This document shows, piece after piece, positions 9,375 through 21,297 of a stretch of DNA of 64,000 nt (its first letter is position 1; every line of letters begins with the position of its first letter). The notes beneath the pieces were generated by a model. The model saw nothing but the letters and a program-made list of their open reading frames with translations. It had not been told where the DNA came from and did no database searches. Origin of the DNA: Actinomycetes bacterium (GTDB taxonomy: Bacteria; Actinomycetota; Actinomycetes; Actinomycetales; Microbacteriaceae). The DNA is taken from NCBI GenBank assembly GCA_023450335.1, contig JAEXHA010000082.1:1-64000 (forward strand), in the 5' to 3' direction. The position numbers and the translations under genes are program-made.

Positions 9375-10007
9375 TCAGAACAGTGAGCCGAGCACGTCCA
9401 GCCGCAGCTGCGCTGTCACCGCGATGAGCGCGTAATCGAGGATCGTGATCAGCACCGCCCACGAGAACAGTCCGGCGCCGAATCGACGCGGCGCCGTGCC
9501 CCAGACCCCGTCGCGCAACGACCAGCCCAGGGTGAACCAGAACAGGGGGATCGTGACGAGCCACACGATCATGCACCAGGGGCACAGCGACCCGTATTCG
9601 AAGACGCTGCGCCACGCGAAGAAGTGGACCAGCGCGAACGCCGCCGTCAGTCCCACCACGTAGACCCGCCAGAACCAGGTGCGCAGACCGCCGGGGGCGG
9701 CGAACGAGCTCACGGCTGCGTAGACCGGGCCGAGGAACATCGTGATGCCGAGGATCGCGTTCGTGAACCCGAGCAGGTTGCCGCCGGGCGAGAGCAGGTT
9801 CGGCCCGCAGGTGACGAGCGGGCTGACGTCGCAGCTGACGATCGGGGTGCCGCCGGTGAGCTGCCCGATGTACTCGAGGTACAGCAGGAACGACACCGTG
9901 CAACCCAGCACCGCGGCGACGATCCAGAACACCGCGAGCGAGCGCGGCGGCGCGGCCGTGGCCCCGCTGGCGGCCGGCGCGGGCGAGGGGACGACATCAT
10001 CCGACAT
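9375..10007 (-). CDS. Vitamin K epoxide reductase (VKOR) family membrane protein
   Basis: Integral membrane quinone-linked oxidoreductase. In actinobacteria VKOR re-oxidises DsbA-like proteins and passes electrons to menaquinone, so it drives disulfide formation outside the cytoplasm. The 210-residue product has a Pro/Ala-rich cytoplasmic N-terminus (1-23), five hydrophobic segments, the loop cysteine pair Cys59 and Cys67 (SCDVSPLVTCGPN) and the active CxxC at 142-145 (LCPWC). The start at MSDD was chosen because the upstream extension is Arg-rich and lacks family features. No DsbA-like partner is encoded nearby. Confidence 0.93.
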   Translation of the reverse strand: MSDDVVPSPAPAASGATAAPPRSLAVFWIVAAVLGCTVSFLLYLEYIGQLTGGTPIVSCDVSPLVTCGPNLLSPGGNLLGFTNAILGITMFLGPVYAAVSSFAAPGGLRTWFWRVYVVGLTAAFALVHFFAWRSVFEYGSLCPWCMIVWLVTIPLFWFTLGWSLRDGVWGTAPRRFGAGLFSWAVLITILDYALIAVTAQLRLDVLGSLF

Positions 10008-10158
10008 GACTCGAGTGTCCCCCGCGGGAGGTGTCCGGTGCCAGGGCGTGCGCCGGGGAAAACGTCGAAGTCTCACCCTCAACTCGAGGGTGAATCGACC
10101 TGACCCGGCGATCCGGCGGACTCGGGGCGTACCGGCCCGCGACGTCCGACCCGCTCCG

Positions 10159-10164
10159 TAGACT
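10159..10164 (+). promoter_or_regulatory. -10 hexamer of a probable leaderless dnaE promoter
   Basis: TAGACT, identical to the murC hexamer, lies seven bases before the dnaE GTG, so transcription would begin at about the start codon. There is no separate ribosome-binding site of normal spacing. Confidence 0.45.
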
Positions 10165-10171
10165 CGAGGCC

Positions 10172-13690
<3,519 letters not shown>

Positions 13691-13747
13691 GCGGCCATAG
13701 CGCGGGCGAGTAGGATCGCCTCTGACCCCGGAGCCGGAAGGACCATC

Positions 13748-14974
13748 GTGACCGACGAGAAGACCACCCCCGACAACCCCGAAGAGGCCGCGATCGACGA
13801 CGAGACCGTCCGCAGGGCACCCGAGCCTGTGGCAGACGATGCCGGCAGCGAGTTCGAGGTGGCCGAGGTCGCCGCCGCCGAGGCAGGCCCGATCGAGACG
13901 GACCCGGTCGTCGACCCCGTCGTCGCCGACGAGCCCGGACCGTATGCGGCTGATCCCGTCGTATCCGCCGACGAGTCCGCGTCCACGACCGAGGCGCCGG
14001 AGTCTGCGCCGGGCACCCCCGGCGGTCCTGCACCGCACCACGGCGTGGGCCCCTTCTCGATCCGCGAGGTCGCGCTGGGCGGCATCTGGCTGCTCGCGTT
14101 CATCGTCTCGTTCTTCCCGATCTACGGGGGATTCGCCTCCGGCGCCACGGTGTGGAACGGGGGAATCGACTGGGTTCTCACCATCGGCGTCCCCACCGTC
14201 GCCGTCTTCCTCCTGGCCCTTCGCCGGCTCTCGCCGCAGGGCATCCGCCGCGTCGGATCGCTGGGCATCGACCAGTTCGCCTCGGTGGCGTTCTCGGTCT
14301 CGGCCGTCATCTGGCTCGGCATCCTGTGGGGAGCGGTCGTCTCGCTCGGTGCGGGCCGTGTCTTCATCGCCACGTGGGTGGTTTGGGTCGAGTTCTTCCT
14401 GATGCTGGCCGGCGTCTTCCTCACCGTGCTGGCGCCGTTCATCGCGCCGTTCAACGAGGACTTCCGCTCGCGCCCCGAGACTGTCGCGCACCGCGTCGCT
14501 CGGCCCGCCCGCCCCGTCACGGCCCGCCCCGCCGCTCCGGCGAGCCACACCGGCACTCCCGACGCGGCCGCACCTTACGGAGCGCCCACCGGGGCCTACG
14601 GTTCGCCCACCGGCGCTTACGCATCGCCCGCCGGGGGCTACGCTTCGCCGGCAGCCGCCTACGGTTCGTCGACCGACGCGCACGCCGCGCCGGCCGACGC
14701 CGTGACGGGGCAGGCCGGCAATGGGCAGGAGTTCATGCCGTCCGATGAGACCTCGGTGATCGAGCAGCAGAGCGCTCCTGCCGCCACGCAGGCGTTCTGG
14801 GCGCTCGCGCCGGTCGAGCGCGACGTCGTCGATGAGCAGGGCCTGCCCGTGTTCACCATCGGCCCGACCGCCTGGGCGCTGGTCATCGAAGACCGCGGCG
14901 ACACCTTCGTGGTGCGCCACGAGGACGGCCGCATCGGATACCTGACCGACGTCTCCGGCGTCACTCGCGGCTGA
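13748..14974 (+). CDS. Unrecognised four-helix membrane protein with acidic N-terminus and repeat-rich tail
   Basis: A 408-residue protein that I do not recognise. Residues 1-100 are acidic and Ala/Pro-rich and probably disordered. Four hydrophobic segments lie at about 106-128, 139-158, 175-200 and 208-232. A Pro/Ala stretch follows, then six to seven loose repeats of the form xYGSPTGAYASP (about 277-320), and a C-terminal globular portion of about 70 residues with VVDEQGLPVFTIGPTAWALV. GTG at 13748 follows a CCGGAAGGA ribosome site. The stop overlaps the hisD start (TGATG), so it is coupled to hisD. The only hint of function is this position between dnaE and hisD. Confidence 0.85.
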   Translation: MTDEKTTPDNPEEAAIDDETVRRAPEPVADDAGSEFEVAEVAAAEAGPIETDPVVDPVVADEPGPYAADPVVSADESASTTEAPESAPGTPGGPAPHHGVGPFSIREVALGGIWLLAFIVSFFPIYGGFASGATVWNGGIDWVLTIGVPTVAVFLLALRRLSPQGIRRVGSLGIDQFASVAFSVSAVIWLGILWGAVVSLGAGRVFIATWVVWVEFFLMLAGVFLTVLAPFIAPFNEDFRSRPETVAHRVARPARPVTARPAAPASHTGTPDAAAPYGAPTGAYGSPTGAYASPAGGYASPAAAYGSSTDAHAAPADAVTGQAGNGQEFMPSDETSVIEQQSAPAATQAFWALAPVERDVVDEQGLPVFTIGPTAWALVIEDRGDTFVVRHEDGRIGYLTDVSGVTRG

Positions 14975-16275
14975 TGCTGCGCACGATCGACCTGCGCGGC
15001 CGTGCGCTGTCGCCGCGCGAACTGCTGGATGTCGTCCCGCGCGCCACCGCCGCGCGCGACGCGGCGCTGGCCACGGCCGAGCGCATCGTCGCCGACGTCG
15101 CCGAGCGCGGCGAAGCCGCGCTGCGCGCGCAGGCCGAGCAGTTCGACCGTGTGACCGGCCACGACATCCGCGTGCCCGCCGCGCACCTCGACGAGGCCCT
15201 CGCGAACCTCGACCCCGAGGTGCGGGCCGCTCTCGAAGAGGCCATCCGCCGCGTGCGGGAGGCCTCGGCGGCGCAGGTGCCGCCGGATCATGTCACCGAG
15301 ATCGCGCCGGGGGCCCGCATCACGCAGCGTTGGCGCCCGGTGGGCCGGGTGGGCGTGTATGTTCCGGGCGGCAAGGCCGTCTACCCCTCAAGCGTGATCA
15401 TGAATGTCGTCCCCGCGCAGGTGGCCGGGGTGCGGCAGGTCGCGCTGGCATCGCCGCCGCAGGCAGACCACGGGGGCCGGGTGCACCCCGTCATCCTCGC
15501 CGCCGCGAAACTCCTGGACGTCGCCGAGGTCTACGCCATGGGCGGCGCCGGTGCGATCGGCGCTTTCGCCCACGGCGTGCCCGCCCTCGATCTCGACGCG
15601 GTCGATGTCATCTCCGGCCCCGGCAACAACTTCGTCGCCCTCGCCAAGCGCGTCGTATCGGGCCGCGTGGGCATCGACTCCGAGGCCGGAGCCACCGAGA
15701 TCCTCATCGTCGCCGACGACAGCGCGGACGCCGACCTCGTCGCCGCCGACCTCGTGAGCCAGGCCGAGCACGACGAGCAGGCCGCTGCCGTCCTCGTCAC
15801 GACCTCTGCCGAGCTCGCCGAGGCCGTCACCGACCGTATCGGCACACGCGCGGCATCCACTCGCCACACCGCACGCATCGGGGAGGCACTTGCCGGCCCG
15901 CAATCGGCCATCGTGCTGGTCGATGACCTCGACGCCGCGACCGCATTCAGCAACGCCTATGCGCCCGAGCACCTCGAACTGCACGTGGCCCATCCGCGCG
16001 TGGACGACTTCACAAACGCGGGGGCCGTGTTCGTCGGGGCCTACACGCCCGTCTCACTGGGCGACTACCTTGCCGGCAGCAACCACGTGCTTCCCACCGG
16101 AGGCCAGGCGCGTTACGCGTCCGGGCTGTCGGCGTCGACCTTCCTCCGACCGCAGCAGGTGATCGACTACGACCGTGCCGCGCTGCAGGCCGTGAGCGCG
16201 CAGATCGTGGCGCTGGCCACGGCCGAGGCGCTGCCGGCGCACGGCGAGGCGGTCACCGCCCGGTTCGACGCGTAG
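14974..16275 (+). CDS. hisD: Histidinol dehydrogenase
   Basis: Zinc enzyme that oxidises L-histidinol to L-histidine in two NAD-dependent steps, the end of histidine biosynthesis. The 433-residue product shows [17 protein letters not shown], the signature block running from [11 protein letters not shown] through [10 protein letters not shown] to [10 protein letters not shown], and the catalytic pair Glu332-His333 in EHLELHV. No other his genes are in the window, although in many relatives hisD heads the his operon. The ATG is embedded in the previous gene's stop codon. Its own stop codon is part of the -10 hexamer proposed for nrdR. Confidence 0.97.
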   Translation: MLRTIDLRGRALSPRELLDVVPRATAARDAALATAERIVADVAERGEAALRAQAEQFDRVTGHDIRVPAAHLDEALANLDPEVRAALEEAIRRVREASAAQVPPDHVTEIAPGARITQRWRPVGRVGVYVPGGKAVYPSSVIMNVVPAQVAGVRQVALASPPQADHGGRVHPVILAAAKLLDVAEVYAMGGAGAIGAFAHGVPALDLDAVDVISGPGNNFVALAKRVVSGRVGIDSEAGATEILIVADDSADADLVAADLVSQAEHDEQAAAVLVTTSAELAEAVTDRIGTRAASTRHTARIGEALAGPQSAIVLVDDLDAATAFSNAYAPEHLELHVAHPRVDDFTNAGAVFVGAYTPVSLGDYLAGSNHVLPTGGQARYASGLSASTFLRPQQVIDYDRAALQAVSAQIVALATAEALPAHGEAVTARFDA

Positions 16276-16278
16276 GCT
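16273..16278 (+). promoter_or_regulatory. -10 hexamer of a probable leaderless nrdR promoter
   Basis: TAGGCT starts with the hisD stop codon and lies eight bases before the nrdR ATG. No ribosome site is present between it and the ATG. Confidence 0.4.
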
Positions 16279-16286
16279 GGATCGTC

Positions 16287-16763
16287 ATGCACTGCCCGTT
16301 CTGCCGCCATTCCGATTCGCGGGTCATCGACTCGCGCACCAGCGACGACGGTCTCAGCATCCGCCGCCGCCGGCAATGCCCCGAGTGCGGCGGCCGGTTC
16401 TCGACCATCGAGACGGCGAGCCTCAACGTCATCAAGCGATCCGGTGTGATCGAGCCCTTCAGTCGCGACAAGGTCATGTCGGGCGTCCGGAAGGCCTGCC
16501 AGGGCCGTCCGGTCACCGAAGGCGACCTCGCGGTGCTGGCGCAGGCTGTCGAAGAGGCCGTGCGTCAGACCGGCACCTCGCAGATCGACACCAACGAGAT
16601 CGGCCTGGCGATCCTCGGCCCGCTCCGCGAACTCGACGAGATCGCCTACCTGCGGTTCGCGAGCGTTTACCAGGCGTTCGAGTCCCTCGACGACTTCGAG
16701 ACGTCGATCGCACAGCTGCGCGCCGACCACGCGGCGCGTGAGACGCCGTCATCGGCTGACTGA
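16287..16763 (+). CDS. nrdR: Transcriptional repressor NrdR
   Basis: Nucleotide-sensing repressor of ribonucleotide reductase genes. The 158-residue product has the N-terminal zinc ribbon with Cys3, Cys6, Cys31 and Cys34 (CPFC and CPEC) and an ATP-cone domain (about 46-136) beginning [14 protein letters not shown], which reads the ATP/dATP balance. Length and motifs are canonical. No ribonucleotide reductase gene is in the window, so its targets lie elsewhere. It sits 11 bases after hisD and probably has its own promoter. Confidence 0.97.
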   Translation: MHCPFCRHSDSRVIDSRTSDDGLSIRRRRQCPECGGRFSTIETASLNVIKRSGVIEPFSRDKVMSGVRKACQGRPVTEGDLAVLAQAVEEAVRQTGTSQIDTNEIGLAILGPLRELDEIAYLRFASVYQAFESLDDFETSIAQLRADHAARETPSSAD

Positions 16764-16772
16764 GCGCGCCGA

Positions 16773-16778
16773 TACGCT
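16773..16778 (+). promoter_or_regulatory. -10 hexamer upstream of pyrD
   Basis: TACGCT lies seven bases before the pyrD ATG. The gap GGAGGGG could serve as a ribosome site for read-through mRNA from nrdR, so both leaderless and leadered translation are possible. Confidence 0.35.
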
Positions 16779-16785
16779 GGAGGGG

Positions 16786-17811
16786 ATGTACCCCTTCCTC
16801 TTCCGTACCGTCCTGTCGCGCATGGATCCCGAGACGGCGCACCACGCCGCCATGCTCGTCATCCGTGTGCTCGGCATCCGCCCGCTCGCGCCGCTCGTGC
16901 GCACGTTCACGCGCCCCGACCCGGCACAGCGCGTGCACGTCCTGGGGCTCGACTTCCCCTCGCCGTTCGGCGTGGCGGCCGGCTTCGACAAGGACGTCAC
17001 GGGCGCCGCCGGCTTGGGCGCATTGGGCTTCGGGCATATCGAGGTCGGCACCGTCACCGCGATCGCGCAGGAGGGCAACCCCCGGCCGCGACTGTTCCGG
17101 CTCATCCCCGACCGCGCGGTGATCAACCGAATGGGATTCAACAACCACGGCGCTGCTGCCGCCGCGCGGCGCCTGGCGAGGCTGCGACGGCGACGCCGCC
17201 GGCCGGTGATCGGCGTGAACATCGGCAAGAGCCGCGTGGTCGATGTGGCCGACGCGACCGCCGACTACGTCACCAGCGCCCGCCAGCTCGCCCCCCTGGC
17301 CGACTATCTCGTCGTCAACGTCTCGTCGCCGAACACCCCGGGGCTGCGGGGACTTCAGGCCGTCGAGACGCTGCGCCCCCTGCTTCAGGCCGTGCACGCC
17401 GCCGCCGGCCCCACCCCGCTGCTGGTGAAGATCGCCCCCGACCTGATCGACGACGAGGCCGAGGCCATCGCGCGGCTCGCCGTCGACGTGGGGCTGGCGG
17501 GCATCATCGCCACCAACACCACGATCTCGCGTGACGGCCTGTCCACCGATGCGTCCGTCGTCGAGGCCGCCGGTGCGGGGGGCCTCTCGGGCGCGCCGCT
17601 GAAGGACCGTGCGCTCGAGGTGCTGCGCATCGTGCGCGGCGTCGTGCCCGCGTCGTTCTGCGTGATCTCGGTCGGCGGCGTCGAGACCGCGGCCGATGTG
17701 CGCGAGCGGCTGGATGCCGGTGCCGACCTCGTCCAGGGCTACACGGCATTCCTGTACCGCGGCCCGCTGTGGGCCCGGCAGATCAACCGCGGACTGCGGT
17801 CGGCGCGCTGA
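16786..17811 (+). CDS. pyrD: Quinone-dependent dihydroorotate dehydrogenase (class 2)
   Basis: FMN enzyme at the membrane that oxidises dihydroorotate to orotate and reduces the quinone pool; fourth step of pyrimidine synthesis. The 341-residue product has the class 2 N-terminal helical extension (MYPFLFRTVLSRMDPETAHH) that contacts the membrane, the FMN-binding FGVAAGFDKD and INRMGFNN, and the catalytic base serine in VNVSSPNTPG (Ser180), which distinguishes class 2 from the cysteine-based class 1. The C-terminal ISVGGVETAADVRERLDAGA and LVQGYTAFLYRGP motifs are intact. It converges on the DUF3043 gene with six bases between the stops. Confidence 0.97.
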   Translation: MYPFLFRTVLSRMDPETAHHAAMLVIRVLGIRPLAPLVRTFTRPDPAQRVHVLGLDFPSPFGVAAGFDKDVTGAAGLGALGFGHIEVGTVTAIAQEGNPRPRLFRLIPDRAVINRMGFNNHGAAAAARRLARLRRRRRRPVIGVNIGKSRVVDVADATADYVTSARQLAPLADYLVVNVSSPNTPGLRGLQAVETLRPLLQAVHAAAGPTPLLVKIAPDLIDDEAEAIARLAVDVGLAGIIATNTTISRDGLSTDASVVEAAGAGGLSGAPLKDRALEVLRIVRGVVPASFCVISVGGVETAADVRERLDAGADLVQGYTAFLYRGPLWARQINRGLRSAR

Positions 17812-17817
17812 CTGCGC

Positions 17818-18387
17818 TCAGGCGGGGTACTGCCCGCGCCTGACCTGCGGCTTGGGCAGGCGCATGAAGCGCATCTGCACCGTGCGCATCGCCGAATACC
17901 ACGCCAGACCCTTTTCGAGCTTGGACGCACCGAACTTCGCCTTGGCCTTCTTCTTCACCCGCTGACCGGTGACGATCATGTCGGTGATCGCGAACAGGAT
18001 GTACAGCCACAGGCCGACGAACGAGTAGTAGGTGACCGCCGGGTTCGGGAACAGGCTCAACAGGATGACGATGATCATCAGGGGCATGAGCAGCTCGCCC
18101 AGGTGCCATCCGGCATCCACCCAGTCGCGTGCGAAGCGGCGCTGCGGGCCCTTGTCGCGCACCGGCAGGTACTTCTCCTCGCCGTTGGCCATCCCGACGC
18201 GGGCGCGCTCACGCGCAGTGGCCAGCTCGGCCTTGGCGCGCTGCTTCGCCTCCTTGGTGTCGGCCACGAGCGGACGCTTGCGGGCCGCCTCCTGCTCGGC
18301 GCGGGACGGCGTCGGGCGGTTCTTTCCGGGGCCGGCCGGAACGTCGGCGGCCGCGTCGGACGGAGTGGAGGAGGGGATCTTAGCCAC
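17818..18387 (-). CDS. DUF3043 membrane protein
   Basis: A 189-residue member of an actinobacteria-specific family of unknown function. The N-terminal half is charged and probably cytoplasmic (Lys/Arg-rich, EQEAARKRPLVADTKEAKQR), followed by KYLPVRDKGPQRRFARDWVD, a family hallmark, two hydrophobic segments (about 102-145) and a basic C-terminus. GTG at 18387 is chosen because a GAGGA ribosome site lies just upstream. Its start is 50 bases from the divergent M20 peptidase start. Confidence 0.9.
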   Translation of the reverse strand: MAKIPSSTPSDAAADVPAGPGKNRPTPSRAEQEAARKRPLVADTKEAKQRAKAELATARERARVGMANGEEKYLPVRDKGPQRRFARDWVDAGWHLGELLMPLMIIVILLSLFPNPAVTYYSFVGLWLYILFAITDMIVTGQRVKKKAKAKFGASKLEKGLAWYSAMRTVQMRFMRLPKPQVRRGQYPA

Positions 18388-18423
18388 GGGATGGGTCCTC
18401 GGATCGGCGGGTGAGGTGCCCCC

Positions 18424-18429
18424 TAAGAT
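18424..18429 (+). promoter_or_regulatory. -10 hexamer of a probable leaderless M20 peptidase promoter
   Basis: TAAGAT lies seven bases before the ATG at 18437, with no Shine-Dalgarno between. It sits in the 49-base divergent spacer with the DUF3043 gene. Confidence 0.4.
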
Positions 18430-18436
18430 TACCCGC

Positions 18437-19828
18437 ATGAGCTCTGAACTTCCCCGCCGCGACGCCGTCCGCGATGCTGCCCTCGCCGCCGTGCCCGCGG
18501 CGCTGGCCGATCTGGGCACTCTGGTGCGCATCCCCTCGGTCGCCTTTCCGGGCTTCGACCACGGTGAGGTGGCCCGCAGCGCCGAGGCGGTGCGCGGTCT
18601 GCTCGAGGGGCTCGGCATCTTCGAGCGGGTCGAGATCAAGACCGCCGCCTTGCCGGCGACGGGCCAGCAGGGGATGCCGGCGGTGCTGGCCACCCGGCCC
18701 GCGCGGCGCGGCGCGCCCACCATCCTGCTGTATGCGCACCACGATGTGCAGCCGGTCGGCGATGAGGCGCTGTGGGAGTCGGCGCCGTTCGAGCCCACCG
18801 TCCGCGATGGGCGCCTGTACGGACGCGGTGCCGCCGACGACAAGGCCGGCATCATGGCCCACGTCGGCGCGCTGCGCGCGTTGGTCGACGCGGTCGGCAC
18901 CGACTTCGATCTCGGTGTCAACATGTTCAGCGTGGGGGAAGAGGAGGCGGGTTCCGCCTCGTTCGCGCAGTTCCTCAGCGACAACGCCGACGCCCTGCGC
19001 GCCGACGTCATCGTGGTGGCCGACTCGGGCAACTGGGACGCGACCACCCCGGCACTGACCGTCTCGCTGCGGGGCAATGTGCGGTTCACCCTGACGGTGC
19101 GCACCCTTGCCCACGCCTCGCACTCGGGCATGTTCGGGGGAGCGGTACCCGACGCGATGATGGCCACGGTGAAGCTGCTGGCCACGCTGTGGGACCAGGA
19201 CGGCGCCGTCGCGGTGGCCGGTCTCACCGAGCGCGAAGCGGAGACCCCGGAGTACTCGGAACAGACCCTTCGCAGTGAGGCGGGACTGCCCGAGGGCGTG
19301 AGCCCCATCGGCCGCGGCACGATCCTCAGCCGCATCTGGAACAAGCCGTCGATCACCGTCACCGGAATCGATGCGCCCACGGTGCGCAACGCGTCGAACA
19401 CGCTCAGCCCCGAGGTGTCGGTGGTCATCAGCGCCCGGATCGCCCCGGGACAGAACGCGACCGATGCCGAAGAGGCGCTGATGGCGCACCTGCGCGCCCA
19501 CGCCCCGTTCGGCGCGCAGCTGTCGTTCCACGACGCTGATCGCGGCGACGCATTCCTCGTCGACACTTCGGGCGATGCCGTCGCCGCCGCCCGTGAGGCC
19601 CTCGCCGACGGCTACGGCGTCGAGCCGGTCGACATCGGCGTGGGCGGGTCGATCCCGTTCATCGCCGACCTCGTGCGCGAGTTCCCCGGCGCGCAGATTC
19701 TCGTCACCGGTGTGGAGGACCCGCATTCCCGGGCGCACAGCCCGAACGAGTCGCTGCATCTGGACACGTTCCGGCATGCACTGGTGTCCGAGGCGCTGCT
19801 GCTCGAACGTCTTGACACGGCCCGGTGA
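18437..19828 (+). CDS. M20-family dipeptidase / metallopeptidase
   Basis: Two-metal cytoplasmic peptidase, probably a dipeptidase of the PepV/CNDP-like branch. The 463-residue product shows the metal-ligand motif YAHHDVQPVG (His101, Asp103), GRGAADDKAGIMAH with the bridging aspartate, the catalytic glutamate pair in SVGEEEAGS, ADSGNWD, the GGSIPFIADL loop and the terminal histidine in SPNESLHL. A dimerisation domain lies in the middle (about 200-320). The exact substrate is not readable. The ATG is directly preceded by a -10 hexamer, and a long hairpin follows the stop. Confidence 0.93.
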   Translation: MSSELPRRDAVRDAALAAVPAALADLGTLVRIPSVAFPGFDHGEVARSAEAVRGLLEGLGIFERVEIKTAALPATGQQGMPAVLATRPARRGAPTILLYAHHDVQPVGDEALWESAPFEPTVRDGRLYGRGAADDKAGIMAHVGALRALVDAVGTDFDLGVNMFSVGEEEAGSASFAQFLSDNADALRADVIVVADSGNWDATTPALTVSLRGNVRFTLTVRTLAHASHSGMFGGAVPDAMMATVKLLATLWDQDGAVAVAGLTEREAETPEYSEQTLRSEAGLPEGVSPIGRGTILSRIWNKPSITVTGIDAPTVRNASNTLSPEVSVVISARIAPGQNATDAEEALMAHLRAHAPFGAQLSFHDADRGDAFLVDTSGDAVAAAREALADGYGVEPVDIGVGGSIPFIADLVREFPGAQILVTGVEDPHSRAHSPNESLHLDTFRHALVSEALLLERLDTAR

Positions 19829-19851
19829 CCGGCCCGGGCCGCGCGGGCCGG
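19829..19851 (+). terminator. Tail-less hairpin after the M20 peptidase gene
   Basis: CCGGCCCG (19829-19836) and CGGGCCGG (19844-19851) form a perfect 8-bp all-GC stem with a seven-base loop directly after the stop codon. There is no T-run, a form common for actinobacterial terminators. Whether it terminates is untested. Confidence 0.45.
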
Positions 19852-19854
19852 GCG

Positions 19855-19860
19855 TAGAAT
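19855..19860 (+). promoter_or_regulatory. -10 hexamer upstream of erpA
   Basis: TAGAAT lies 46 bases before the erpA ATG, just after the hairpin. Transcription would start near 19867, giving a short leader with a CAGGGAGAG ribosome site. Confidence 0.4.
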
Positions 19861-19906
19861 CGTGGCATCCAGCCGTCTGATAACGGCACGACCCCCAGGG
19901 AGAGCC

Positions 19907-20272
19907 ATGACCGACATCGCCACGACGCCCGTCGAGACCACCCCCGACCACGGCATCAGCCTCACCGACGCCGCCGCGCTCAAGGTGAAGAACCTGCTCG
20001 GCCAGGAGAACCGCGACGACCTGCGCCTGCGCGTGGCCGTGCAGCCGGGCGGATGCTCGGGGCTGATCTACCAGCTCTACTTCGACGAGCGGTACCTCGA
20101 CGGCGACAAGACCGTCGACTTCGACGGCGTCGAGGTCATCGTCGACGACATGTCGGTGCCCTACCTCGACGGCGCCGTCATCGACTTCAAGGACACGATC
20201 TCGGAGCAGGGCTTCACGATCGACAACCCGAACGCGGCCGGCAGCTGCGCCTGCGGCGACAGCTTCCACTGA
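19907..20272 (+). CDS. erpA: A-type iron-sulfur carrier (ErpA/HesB/IscA family)
   Basis: Small scaffold/carrier that delivers Fe-S clusters to apoproteins. The 121-residue product has the three conserved cysteines of the family: one in PGGCSGLIYQLYF and two in the C-terminal SCACGDSF. Length and fold pattern are canonical; IscA, SufA and ErpA cannot be told apart by sequence alone. Its place next to the respiratory operons (Rieske protein QcrA needs a 2Fe-2S cluster) fits cluster supply to respiration. The ATG at 19907 has a GGGAGAG ribosome site. Confidence 0.93.
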   Translation: MTDIATTPVETTPDHGISLTDAAALKVKNLLGQENRDDLRLRVAVQPGGCSGLIYQLYFDERYLDGDKTVDFDGVEVIVDDMSVPYLDGAVIDFKDTISEQGFTIDNPNAAGSCACGDSFH

Positions 20273-20279
20273 TCCGGCT

Positions 20280-20308
20280 CGTTTCCTGCAGATCGGGCCG
20301 AGGAAACG
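20280..20308. terminator. Hairpin between erpA and ctaC
   Basis: CGTTTCCT (20280-20287) and AGGAAACG (20301-20308) are perfect 8-bp arms with a 13-base loop, eight bases after the erpA stop. No T-run follows. It could terminate or attenuate erpA transcription. Confidence 0.35.
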
Positions 20309-20354
20309 CGCCCTCACCCTGGGCGGTTGGCCTGAATCAGGTGAGAGGTTGCTC

Positions 20355-20360
20355 TAGACT
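20355..20360 (+). promoter_or_regulatory. -10 hexamer of the ctaC operon promoter
   Basis: TAGACT lies 38 bases before the ctaC GTG, in the 125-base erpA-ctaC spacer. No good -35 at 17 bases; the nearest is the weak CTGAAT at 20332-20337. A GAAAGGTG ribosome site precedes the start. Confidence 0.4.
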
Positions 20361-20397
20361 GGCCTGAGACGACCTTCATGATCCCGAAAGGTGAACC

Positions 20398-21297
20398 GTG
20401 CGCGCAAAACGGCGACTCCGCTGGGCCATTGTGCCGATGGGCGTTGCGACCGCCATCGCCCTGGCGGCCTGCACCCCGACCGAGCTGAACGGGTTCCTGC
20501 CCGGGTTCGAGGACGGCGGCGAGCCGGTCACCGACCGCACCGCAATGGTGTCGGGGCTGTGGACCACCTCGTGGATCGTGCTGCTCATCGTGGGCCTGAT
20601 CACGTGGGGCCTCATGGGCTGGGCCGCCATCGTCTACCGTCGCCGCCGCGGCCAGACCGGCCTGCCGGTGCAGCTGCGGTACAACATGCCGATCGAGATC
20701 TTCTACACGGTCGTGCCGCTGATCCTCGTGCTCGGCTTCTTCGCCTTCACGGCGCGCGACCAGACGATCCTCGAGACGCAGCACGACGACCCCGACGTGT
20801 GCATCACGGCCATCGCCAAGCAGTGGGCGTGGGACTTCCAGTACAACGGCAACGACTGCGAGCAGACCGACGACGCCGTGTGGACCATGGGTGTGCAGGC
20901 GCAGACCGACGAGCGCGGCAACATCACCAACGAGCTGCCCACCCTCGTCCTGCCGGTCGACCAGGAGGTCACCCTCAAGCTCGTCTCGCGTGACGTGGCT
21001 CACTCGTTCTGGATCGTGGACTTCCTCTACAAGAAGGACATGTACATCGGGAAGGACAACTACTGGTCGTTCACCCCGACCAAGGAGGGCACGTACGACG
21101 GCAAGTGCGCGGAGCTGTGCGGCCAGTACCACTCGATGATGCTCTTCAACGTCGAGGTCGTCTCCGACGCCGAATACCAGGACTACCTGTCGTCGCTGCG
21201 CGAGGCCGGCAACACCGGTGACATCAACGACGAGTACGACCGTCTGCAGAACCTGCCCGGTACCGGTGGCAGCGCTGAATCCGAGGGAGGCCAGTAA
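20398..21297 (+). CDS. ctaC: Cytochrome c oxidase subunit II (CtaC), lipoprotein
   Basis: Subunit II of the aa3 oxidase; takes electrons from the QcrC c-type haems through its dinuclear CuA centre. The 299-residue precursor has a signal peptide ending in the lipobox LAAC (Cys25), two transmembrane helices (about 58-82 and 98-118) and a periplasmic-side cupredoxin domain with the CuA ligands His202 (HSFW) and Cys237, Glu239, Cys241, His245, Met248 ([12 protein letters not shown]). QWAWDFQY is the aromatic electron-entry region. The GTG start is supported by the lipoprotein signal. The stop overlaps the ctaD ATG (TAATG). Confidence 0.97.
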   Translation: MRAKRRLRWAIVPMGVATAIALAACTPTELNGFLPGFEDGGEPVTDRTAMVSGLWTTSWIVLLIVGLITWGLMGWAAIVYRRRRGQTGLPVQLRYNMPIEIFYTVVPLILVLGFFAFTARDQTILETQHDDPDVCITAIAKQWAWDFQYNGNDCEQTDDAVWTMGVQAQTDERGNITNELPTLVLPVDQEVTLKLVSRDVAHSFWIVDFLYKKDMYIGKDNYWSFTPTKEGTYDGKCAELCGQYHSMMLFNVEVVSDAEYQDYLSSLREAGNTGDINDEYDRLQNLPGTGGSAESEGGQ

